NCBI GenBank assembly: GCA_900319275.1
Contig: ONNS01000030.1
Location: 1-52,278 of the forward strand
Source of the DNA: an uncultured Eubacteriales bacterium
GTDB lineage: Bacteria; Bacillota; Clostridia; Oscillospirales; Oscillospiraceae
Length of the DNA: 52,278 bases
Direction: 5' to 3'
The notes under the pieces were generated by a model. The model saw only the letters and a list, made by a program, of their open reading frames with translations, was not told the DNA's origin and did no database searches. Positions 15,678 to 22,533 of this stretch are shown here, one piece after another (the first letter of the stretch is position 1; every line of letters begins with the position of its first letter). The translations under genes and the position numbers were made by a program.

Positions 15678-17143
15678 GTTTCCATCCTCCCTGTATGATT
15701 TGTATTCTCCACAGCGGCTATGCCGCTGTCTGGTTCTGTGTCCGGAGCGGGCGGAAAGCTATCCTTGTAGCGCTCGATCAGCGCCTGCGCCCTTTCGTAC
15801 CAGCCGCCTTTGAAAAAGCGACAGGCATCTTCGTCGATGCCGAGGTAGTCCGTGCCTGTCTCTCCGCAGGCGCAGGCCCGGCAGCCCGCGCCGCAGGCGA
15901 GGCGGTATTCGCAGTCCCGGCATTTTTCGTTATGGTCGATGCAGTCGCCCATCTTTACGAGGCACATGTCCCGATAGTGGGAATCCGACAGGATCTCGGA
16001 AAGCGGCTTCTCCAGCGCGGATTCAAACATGGGGTCGATGGCCGTGCCGCCCAGCGTCATGCAGGGCAGGATCTTCCCCGTGGGGGAGATGTACATGCCG
16101 TTCTTCACCGCGCCGCAGGCGAAGGCCCGGTTGCCGCCCTCCGCGCCGGAAAACTTCTGATAGGGGATCATAATCCGGCGCGTCTCTTTGTTGAAGTCGA
16201 TGAAGCCGCAGAACTGCGCCGAGACGGGCATACCGTCCGCCACGTACTGCGGCAGATAGGCTTCGATCGCCTCGAACGCCTCATCCTGCGAGATGAAGTG
16301 CTCTGACTCATTTTTCCAGCGTCCCGTGGGAGAAGCAATGTTCATCTTGACGTGGGACACCCCCTCGGCGGCCAGCAGGTCGATGCTATCCTTCAATACG
16401 CCGATGTTGTGACGGTGAAGGCACATGGATGTGCTGGTCTGAAAGCCACGCTCGTGCAGCAGCCGAAAGGCCCGGATCACCGCCTTCTCCGCGCCATCCA
16501 CGCCGCGCAGCCAGTCGTGCCAGCCCGCGCCGTCGTAGCTGAGATGGAAAGCAGGGTGCATCCTGCGCTTCTCCAGCTCGTCCAGCAGATGCCCGTCCAC
16601 CAACTCGCCGTTGGTGTACAGAGTCTCCAGCACGAGGCCCCGATCCGCGATCTCGTCCAGGATGTCGTAAAACCGGGGGTGCACCAGCGCCTCGCCGCCA
16701 GTCAGCGACACACAGCGGATCCCGCATTCCACCAGACCGTCCAGAATGCGGAGGATCTGCTCCATCGTCAGGTCCTCGCCCCTGTAGTCCGGCGCGGACA
16801 TGAAGCAGTGGCGGCAGTTGTAGTTGCACCGTCCCGTGATCGACCACTGCACGCTGTTCTTGTACATGGCGGGATAGCTTTTGTATGCCTGTGACGGCGC
16901 AAGCGTCCGGGTACCGTCGCTGGGAACGGCAATGCCCCGCTCGATGAGCTTCTCCAGCAGCTTTTTCTGGGAGTCTGTCAGGCTTTCCGCTTCGATATCG
17001 TGTTTTCCGTCGAGCCGATACACCAGGCGGTAATCCTCCCGGTCGAAAAAGTCCGCAAAGCGAGGGTTGGGATAGCGCAGAGCGAAGGGAAGCCCCTTCC
17101 ACCCGCACAGTTCAAATCCGTTCTGTAAGATATAGTAAGCCAT
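15671..17143 (-). CDS. Radical SAM/SPASM peptide maturase
   Basis: 490 residues. The radical SAM cluster motif is C-x3-C-x2-C at Cys106/110/113 (GRCNYNCRHCF), followed by SLTGGEALVHP (SAM-binding GGE). The C-terminal SPASM region (about 340-455) has CGAVKNGMYISPTGKILPC, DHNEKCRDCEYRLACGAGCR and DEDACRFFKGGW, enough cysteines for two auxiliary iron-sulfur clusters. The N-terminal 90 residues resemble a PqqD/RRE-type recognition region only loosely. SPASM enzymes of this layout install thioether or carbon-carbon links in RiPP precursors. It sits between precursor P1 (13-base gap) and P2 (overlap), which makes them the likely substrates. Confidence 0.9.
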   Translation of the reverse strand: MAYYILQNGFELCGWKGLPFALRYPNPRFADFFDREDYRLVYRLDGKHDIEAESLTDSQKKLLEKLIERGIAVPSDGTRTLAPSQAYKSYPAMYKNSVQWSITGRCNYNCRHCFMSAPDYRGEDLTMEQILRILDGLVECGIRCVSLTGGEALVHPRFYDILDEIADRGLVLETLYTNGELVDGHLLDELEKRRMHPAFHLSYDGAGWHDWLRGVDGAEKAVIRAFRLLHERGFQTSTSMCLHRHNIGVLKDSIDLLAAEGVSHVKMNIASPTGRWKNESEHFISQDEAFEAIEAYLPQYVADGMPVSAQFCGFIDFNKETRRIMIPYQKFSGAEGGNRAFACGAVKNGMYISPTGKILPCMTLGGTAIDPMFESALEKPLSEILSDSHYRDMCLVKMGDCIDHNEKCRDCEYRLACGAGCRACACGETGTDYLGIDEDACRFFKGGWYERAQALIERYKDSFPPAPDTEPDSGIAAVENTNHTGRMETC

Positions 17144-17156
17144 TTGTTCTTCCTCT

Positions 17157-17444
17157 TCACTGCTCCGGGAACCCGTCCAGGGAGCCGAATTCCTCGATCC
17201 ACACGAACTTTTCCCACTCTTTCTGGTTCAAAAACGCCCTGGCAACCGCATAATGATGCTCACGTCCGGCGTCGCTGTTCATGGCGAGCTGATAGGTTTC
17301 TTCGCCGACACAGTGTCTGAAGAAATCAAGCGACTCTTGCTTATACTGAAATCCCGGCCTGTAAACGCCGAGGGCACCGGTACCGCCGCTGACCGATTCC
17401 AGCTGATCCGGGCTTAATGAGTGTACTTGTTCGTGAACTGCCAT
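17157..17444 (-). CDS. RiPP-like precursor (P1), first gene of the peptide operon
   Basis: 95 residues starting MAVHEQVHSLSPDQLESVSGG in overall form, the cluster's leader motif. The 74-residue post-GG part (TGALGVYRPGFQYKQESLDF ... FVWIEEFGSLDGFPEQ) has a single cysteine and is charged and aromatic. AAAAGGAG precedes the ATG. Its stop is 13 bases from the radical SAM start, so the two are co-translated. The intergenic space upstream ends in the terminator of the regulatory operon, so P1 must have its own promoter, which I could not place. Confidence 0.75.
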   Translation of the reverse strand: MAVHEQVHSLSPDQLESVSGGTGALGVYRPGFQYKQESLDFFRHCVGEETYQLAMNSDAGREHHYAVARAFLNQKEWEKFVWIEEFGSLDGFPEQ

Positions 17445-17550
17445 TGTCGTTCTCCTTTTTCCCCGTGTTTCTGCTGTTATGTAAACCTTCCTGCTTTCTA
17501 CTCTTCATTTTTTATTATTTTAGCAAACCCTGTCCTAAGGATGTCCAAAG

Positions 17551-17592
17551 AAAAACCGCCCTTTCTCAAAAAACTTTGAAAAAGGGCGGTAT
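17551..17592 (-). terminator. Intrinsic terminator of the regulatory operon
   Basis: accgcccttt (17555-17564) pairs with aaagggcggt (17581-17590), with an inner tcaaa/tttga pair. On the minus strand it is followed by TTTTTC. It separates the response-regulator gene from the peptide genes. Confidence 0.8.
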
Positions 17593-17613
17593 TATTGTAT
17601 GTTGTTTCAGAAT

Positions 17614-18414
17614 CTATCGATTCGTTGTTCTCCAGTATAGGATCGCCTCTGTCATGCTGGCCCAGGAATAGGAGCTCATATACTCTCCCCGATAGGAGTT
17701 GATCACATCGCTGTCGCCGGAAAAGAAAAGGTAGGCATCGCAGATAAATGTGTCCGTCCTGACGCGAAGAACACCCTTTTCCATCTCCATGATTTCTGAG
17801 ATGCCGTATTCCTGCAATGTTTCCCGGAGAGACCGGATGTAAACGTCCAATTGCTTCTGCATCCGTCGGTCATATTGGAGATCCTCCCATACAGCGGCGA
17901 AAATTTCAGCTCGTGTGACGCCCGAGCCCTGCTTATCAACAAGATAGGCAAGAATCTCCTTGGCTTTTGCCAGCTTAAAGCTGATTGGCCTGTCGTCCAC
18001 AAAGACATCAAATGCTCCAAAGGTTTTGATATGGATACGGGCAGACATTGACGGATGCTTCTCCCTGCTTGCATAGGCTATCTCTGCCGCCAGTTTTTCC
18101 TGAGACACCGGCTTGAGCAGATACCCTGTCGGATGCACCGCGTAAGCGTCGAAAGCGTACTCTTTGTACGCGGTCAGGAACAGGATGGCAGTCTGCGGAT
18201 GGGCTTCCTTGATCCGGGCGGCAAGGGTGATGCCGTCGATCTCCGGCATGTTGATATCCAGGATCGCCACGTCCGCCGGATGGCTCCTGCAATCGTCCAG
18301 CGCTTCCTGCGCGCTCGTAAACCCCTTCACTTCGTCGGCCCGGGGCAGCAGTCGGCACTGTCCGACAGTATATTCCATCGCCAGCGGTTCATCGTCCACA
18401 CAGATGATTCTCAT
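17614..18414 (-). CDS. Response regulator, REC plus winged-helix (BTAD-like) output
   Basis: 266 residues from the start at 18414, which overlaps the kinase stop in ATGA. The receiver domain has D7/D8 (CVDDEP), the phospho-acceptor D53 (ILDINMPEIDG), T/S at LFLTAY and K101 (LLKPVS). After about residue 125 the output region (IHIKTFGAFDVFVDDRPISF, KAKEILAYLVDKQGSGVTRA) has the winged-helix pattern seen in SARP/BTAD-type regulators rather than LytTR. It is partnered with the adjacent kinase and probably controls the peptide cluster that lies directly downstream. Confidence 0.85.
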   Translation of the reverse strand: MRIICVDDEPLAMEYTVGQCRLLPRADEVKGFTSAQEALDDCRSHPADVAILDINMPEIDGITLAARIKEAHPQTAILFLTAYKEYAFDAYAVHPTGYLLKPVSQEKLAAEIAYASREKHPSMSARIHIKTFGAFDVFVDDRPISFKLAKAKEILAYLVDKQGSGVTRAEIFAAVWEDLQYDRRMQKQLDVYIRSLRETLQEYGISEIMEMEKGVLRVRTDTFICDAYLFFSGDSDVINSYRGEYMSSYSWASMTEAILYWRTTNR

Positions 18415-19688
18415 TTCCGCTGTCCCCCTTTCTCTTTTCCGGGTACGTCGGGAATACGGATCGTGACGCTGGTGCCTTCCCCGACGGCGCTTTTCAGGAT
18501 CATCGTCCCGCCGCACATCTGTTCCACGCGTCTTTTCACGTTTTCCAATCCAATGTGCGTCTCCTCAATTGTTCTCTTTTGTTCGGGGTCGAACCCTGCG
18601 CCGTTATCTTCAATCGTGACCCGATGCGCACCGGCTTCGCGGAACGTGGAAACAGTCACCAGGCCGTCCTTCCGGCTGCGCACGCCGTGGCGAATCGCGT
18701 TTTCCACCAGCGGTTGGATCGTCAGCGCGGGAATCGTAAAACTTTCATCATCGATCCGGTATTCCACACGGACGTTTGGGAATCGCAGCATTTCGATCTC
18801 TGCATACAGCCGGGTGTGCTCCAATTCTTTGGTGATCGGGATCAAATCGGTCTGGCCCAGCGACTCCAGGTTTTGCCGCAGATAGGTGCTGAAATTCTCC
18901 AGCGTCCGGTCCGCAAGCGGCGGGTCCTTGGCATACAAAGCTCGGATGGTGTTGAGGGCGTTGAACAAAAAGTGGGGCTGGATCTGCGTCATCATGATCT
19001 GAATACGCTGCGCCGCCATCAGGTCTTTTTCGTGCTCGCGGACGAACTGCAGGTGCAGCCAGATGTAATAGAACACGCTGCCGATTACGATCGCCATGGT
19101 CAGAAATGAAATCGGTTGTTGCGCCATTCCCACGCTCATGTCCAAAGCGACGGAAGCAGCGATGATCAGGGCCACAGAGACCGGGATCAACTGTTCCAGT
19201 CTCCGCGTCTCCCGGTAACGGAGGATCGTCCGTATTATGAGCTCAAGAAGCAGGAGCCCGCTGATCAGAAAGCAAGTAAAATACAGCGGTCCCCGCAGGG
19301 CGGCAAAGTCAAATTCCCGGATCTCAAAGCAGAGCTTTGTATAGGGAGAGGTGAAATAAAGCAATGCGTTGATGCCCGCCAGCGTCCAATGGAGCCACAT
19401 TTTCCCCTCTGGCCAGATGATATAAAGAAACAGGATCATAATCACTGGCCGTACGGAGTAGCCATAGGCGGACAGGATGTTTTTCAGCGCCAGATTGGCG
19501 TGATGAACGAACAGCGAATTCTCTCCCAGATTCTGCCCGATTAGGCTGAGACACAGCACGACGATGAAGAGCATGATCCGCCGCTGTTTCTGCTGGATAT
19601 AAGGATCGATCACCACTGTGAACCCAAGCCCAAGCAGCAAGAACAGCATTGGGAAAAGTATGGCAAGCGTTCCTAAATCCATCGTCAT
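18411..19688 (-). CDS. LytS/AlgZ-type sensor histidine kinase
   Basis: 425 residues. Six or seven hydrophobic helices fill residues 1-220 with no large extracellular loop, which suits sensing of a membrane or small peptide signal. A HisKA_7TM/His_kinase motif follows: QIQPHFLFNALNTI with phospho-acceptor His239. The ATPase domain has IQPLVENAIRHG (N box) and EDNGAGFD (G1). It overlaps the upstream HTH gene and the downstream response regulator by four bases each, a translationally coupled three-gene unit. Confidence 0.88.
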   Translation of the reverse strand: MTMDLGTLAILFPMLFLLLGLGFTVVIDPYIQQKQRRIMLFIVVLCLSLIGQNLGENSLFVHHANLALKNILSAYGYSVRPVIMILFLYIIWPEGKMWLHWTLAGINALLYFTSPYTKLCFEIREFDFAALRGPLYFTCFLISGLLLLELIIRTILRYRETRRLEQLIPVSVALIIAASVALDMSVGMAQQPISFLTMAIVIGSVFYYIWLHLQFVREHEKDLMAAQRIQIMMTQIQPHFLFNALNTIRALYAKDPPLADRTLENFSTYLRQNLESLGQTDLIPITKELEHTRLYAEIEMLRFPNVRVEYRIDDESFTIPALTIQPLVENAIRHGVRSRKDGLVTVSTFREAGAHRVTIEDNGAGFDPEQKRTIEETHIGLENVKRRVEQMCGGTMILKSAVGEGTSVTIRIPDVPGKEKGGQRK

Positions 19689-19900
19689 AAGTGAACATCC
19701 TCCATACCTTCCACGCCTTGTTTTACTTTCTTTCGGGTTTGTCGGGGATCGCCGGGCTTAACAGCGTCCGCAGGAATTGCCCAGGAACGTCCGAACCGCT
19801 CCACGCCGGGAATGCGTCCCTCCGTGACATACTGATTGACGCTGCGCCCGGAGACGCCCCATTGATACGATGCCTCCCGGACGGAAAGATAGCCCTTCAT
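19685..19900 (-). CDS. Small HTH (MerR/excisionase-like) DNA-binding protein
   Basis: A 71-residue protein with an N-terminal winged-helix of the excisionase/MerR kind: YLSVREASYQWGVSGRSVNQ then YVTEGRIPGVERFGRSWAIP, followed by a basic tail. Such proteins are DNA-bending excisionases or small regulators. The four-base overlap with the kinase gene argues for a regulatory role in this operon, while the position 300 bases from the integrase relic would suit an old excisionase. Both readings are open. Confidence 0.7.
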   Translation of the reverse strand: MKGYLSVREASYQWGVSGRSVNQYVTEGRIPGVERFGRSWAIPADAVKPGDPRQTRKKVKQGVEGMEDVHL

Positions 19901-19988
19901 GTTTAAACCTCGCAGATAGATTATTACAATAAGACATTATACATTATATATGGATATTCGAAGCTTTTCAAGAGAATAGGCGCGGATA

Positions 19989-20363
19989 TCACCGCTCCCA
20001 CCCACGATCCTTTTGCTTTTTTCTTTCCGGCTGCCTCGCCAGATTGATCCGTTCCTTCTCCCGTTCTTTGCGTCTCATCCGTTCTATGATGGATCGGGGT
20101 TCTTCCTCACCCAGCGTTTTCTCCACTTCCCGCTTTGCGCCGATCATCGTCCAGAAGTCATACTTATCCCCGTAAGTAGCCTGCACCCGACTTTCAGCGG
20201 ATGCTTCCTTCTGAGGACGGATCTCAAGCTGCGCCATAGCAAGCTCATCGGGGTCGAAGCCTACAGCCTGGGCTTTCAGTCCGTTGTATTTCGCAAGGGC
20301 GGCGTTCAGCTCTGCGGTGTACTTCTGCTCCTGCTGCTCCAGCTTTGCAAGATTGGCCTCCAT
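19989..20363 (-). pseudogene. C-terminal fragment of a conjugative-element protein (relaxase-like tail)
   Basis: From about 20363 the minus strand reads MEANLAKLEQQEQKYTAELN, a coiled coil, then DELAMAQLEIRPQKEASAES, GDKYDFWTMIGAKREVEKTL and a basic tail ending KKQKDRGWER. This resembles the end of large mobilisation or YodL/DUF4316-type proteins on Clostridia elements, though I cannot name the family surely. Protein-like sequence stops exactly at 20363, where the integrase fragment starts on the other strand. Confidence 0.5.
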
Positions 20364-20531
20364 AAGCCGCACGACACCCGGCATACATGTATCTCTATGC
20401 TGGCGGAGGCTCATGTAGATCAGACGATGATCAAGAAGATCGTGGGGCATTCCGGCGCCATGACGCTCACCGAGCGTGTGTATACCCACCTTGATACTGA
20501 GGCATTGGTAGCGGCCATCAATAAGATTTAA
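20364..20531 (+). pseudogene. int: Tyrosine integrase, C-terminal fragment
   Basis: 55 codons read KPHDTRHTCISMLAEAHVDQ then TMIKKIVGHSGAMTLTERVY and THLDTEALVAAINKI. This holds the H-x-x-R (HDTRH), the second histidine in VGHSG and the catalytic tyrosine in VYTH of phage-type integrases. The N-terminal core-binding domain and first arginine are absent. The gene points at the att copy 250 bases to the right, the usual place for an integrase. It cannot be active. Confidence 0.85.
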
Positions 20532-20780
20532 GGATAGGGCTTGAAAATGGCGAAAATGAAAAACAGGAGATGCTCTCCTGATGGAAAACATCTCCTGTAA
20601 AATTCAGTTTCTATGCTGTGATTTTTGTTGCCTACCTGCTTCCTACTTGCTCCCTATTCAACGAAACAGGTGGCTACGCAGGACAGCTCACAACATCAAA
20701 ACAAGCGACTTTTCTGCGAATAAACGTCCAAAAACGTACTGAAACGCGGTGAAAAGTACACTCAAAACAGCTGAGGTTAA

Positions 20781-20810
20781 CGCTTGCTGAACTGAGGAGC
20801 GCGGCGGGCG
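20781..20810 (-). repeat. att core copy 2 (detached rpsI 3' end)
   Basis: Thirty bases identical to 20911-20940 inside rpsI, 130 bases away. Translated on the minus strand it gives [10 protein letters not shown] followed by a TAA, exactly the S9 C-terminus with a different stop. It is a former rpsI end, left behind when a further insertion supplied the present one. Confidence 0.85.
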
Positions 20811-20861
20811 AAGCGCCCTTCGGGCCGCTTCGCGGCGCTGATTGAAAATAGCCGCCCGCCG

Positions 20862-20891
20862 ATAAAAAACAGACGCTCCAAGGAACGTCTG
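20862..20891 (-). terminator. Intrinsic terminator of rplM-rpsI
   Basis: cagacg-ctcc (20870-20879) pairs with ggaa-cgtctg (20882-20891), and TTTTTTATC follows on the minus strand. It lies 16 bases after the rpsI stop, between att copies 1 and 2, and was therefore probably brought by an element. A second GC hairpin (gaagcgccc..gggccgcttc) occupies 20810-20840. Confidence 0.8.
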
Positions 20892-20905
20892 TTGTGCTTT
20901 TTTGA

Positions 20906-21317
<412 letters not shown>

Positions 21318-21333
21318 ATTCATTTACCTCCTC

Positions 21334-21762
21334 TTAGCGGTCCCAGACTTCGGGCTTCTGGGCGGCGTGGGTGTGCTCGGCGCCGGCGAAGACGCGCAGA
21401 CGGTTGAGCTGCCACTGAGCGATGGTGTTCTTCTGCAGCATGCCGCGGACAGCCAGACGCATGGCCAGCTCGGGCTTCTTGCTCATGAGGGTCTTGTAGT
21501 TGGTCTCTTTCAGGCCGCCGGGATAACCGGAGTGGGTGCGATAGAACTTCTGTTCCAGCTTCTTGCCGGTCAGAACAGCGTCCTTGGCGTTGATGATGAT
21601 GACATAGTCGCCGCAGTCGACGTGCGGGGTGTAGTCGGTCTTCAGCTTGCCGCGCAGCAGATCGGCGGCCAGAGCAGCGGTCTTGCCCATGGGCTTGCCG
21701 GCTGCGTCAAGGATGTACCACTTGCGGGTAACGGTCTCCTTGGTGAGCATGGTGGTGGACAT
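21334..21762 (-). CDS. rplM: Ribosomal protein L13
   Basis: Large-subunit protein, 142 residues, full length. Recognised by KWYILDAAGKPMGKTAALAA, DCGDYVIIINA, KFYRTHSGYPGG and the C-terminal EHTHAAQKPE. It is first in the two-gene rplM-rpsI operon, with a ribosome binding site GGAGG and a consensus promoter 86 bases further up. Confidence 0.97.
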   Translation of the reverse strand: MSTTMLTKETVTRKWYILDAAGKPMGKTAALAADLLRGKLKTDYTPHVDCGDYVIIINAKDAVLTGKKLEQKFYRTHSGYPGGLKETNYKTLMSKKPELAMRLAVRGMLQKNTIAQWQLNRLRVFAGAEHTHAAQKPEVWDR

Positions 21763-21811
21763 GTTTGCTTGCCTCCAATAGTGTTTTCACAATTTTTGTG
21801 TACATTTTCAG

Positions 21812-21842
21812 GCGCTTTGGGGCTTATCCCCTCAAGAGCGCT
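21812..21842 (-). promoter_or_regulatory. 5' leader hairpin of rplM (candidate L13 autoregulatory leader)
   Basis: On the minus strand the leader folds as gcgct..gagggg loop cccc..aagcgc shortly after the transcription start and about 50 bases before rplM. Firmicutes are known to have an L13-binding leader in this place; whether this hairpin belongs to that family cannot be told by eye. Confidence 0.4.
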
Positions 21843-21847
21843 TTATC

Positions 21848-21876
21848 TTTATACCACAGGCGTGTCCGTCTGTCAA
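21848..21876 (-). promoter_or_regulatory. Sigma-A promoter of rplM-rpsI
   Basis: On the minus strand: TTGACA (21876-21871), 17-base spacer, TATAAA (21853-21848). Near-consensus and correctly placed upstream of rplM. Confidence 0.85.
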
Positions 21877-22498
21877 CGGTAAATTTAAAATAGATTTTCG
21901 AATCTCTTGATTTCTCGCGAATTCTCGTGAATTCTTACGAATCCTCGATTCGCAATTTGTTTTTCTCCGCGCATGCCGGGAAAAAGCAAGCCCTCCCGGG
22001 TGGGAAGGCTTGCCGTAGCTGTACTTGCGATAAAGGTTTTGTATACAATCAGGAGAGACTATTCAGTCCATCCTGATTGGGGGGCGTTCAGAGGGGGAAC
22101 CCCGCCCCCCTTTTGTCTGCTACGCAGACATTTCCCCCGCCGGGGGAATCTTCCTCTGATTTTCCCGTCGCAACGGGAAAAGAGGCAACGGGAAAAGAGA
22201 TCCAATCTGTTTTTTCCGGGGACATGTGCCTCGGAAAAAACTCTTCTCACGGTGCGCGTCCTCGCAAGTTCCGTATCGTCTCGCTTCCGTGTTTGAGACA
22301 CGAAAGCTCGCTCACTCCACTGCTCGTCCTTTACAAATTCAAAGCAACTGCTTTGAATTTGAGAGGAAAACGGAAGGAGCGTATAGGGAGCTTTCCCGGC
22401 TCCTACGGAAACCGGGGAAGCGGACTGGAGCGAGTTTCGTTTGACGATGCGAGGCGTCCCCCGCAAGCCGAGTGCGCGCAGCACCGTGCTTCCCCTCT
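21877..22498. other. Non-coding, repeat-rich interval
   Basis: No convincing gene. Visible structures are a run of related cgaattctcgtgaattc-like words (21895-21955), GC-rich palindromes (tttcccccgccgggggaa near 22131-22149), a short tandem aacgggaaaagag (about 22169-22200), and a perfect 13-bp inverted repeat caaattcaaagca / tgctttgaatttg (22334-22346 with 22349-22361). Open frames here on both strands have no family content. Confidence 0.55.
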
Positions 22499-22530
22499 AA
22501 CTGTTTAGTCCCGTCAGGGACTGAACAGTT
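22499..22530. terminator. Hairpin downstream of pnp
   Basis: aactgtttagtccc pairs with gggactgaacagtt (one mismatch) around a gtca loop, four bases after the pnp stop on the minus strand. There is no T-tract, so it may be a 3'-end stabilising hairpin more than a classical terminator. Confidence 0.5.
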
Positions 22531-22533
22531 ACT

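Larger units (their letters stand above)
1729..20810. mobile_element. Genomic island integrated at the 3' end of rpsI (immobilised)
   Basis: The island is bounded by detached copies of the rpsI 3' end at 1729-1748 and 20781-20810. Remnants of mobility genes (tyrosine integrase C-terminus, a coiled-coil mobilisation-type protein end) sit at the right edge beside the att copy. The interior is rich in pseudogenes and accessory functions, whereas the flanks are housekeeping genes. Some integrative elements of Firmicutes are known to use rpsI as a target. Loss of the integrase 5' part indicates it can no longer excise on its own. Bases 1749-1970 hold no gene, only a weak gagagg..cctctc inverted repeat. 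Confidence 0.7.

Noticed and set aside
21895-21960. CRISPR-like repetition of cgaattctcgtgaattc words
   Set aside because: The words are short, irregular and without spacer-repeat periodicity.
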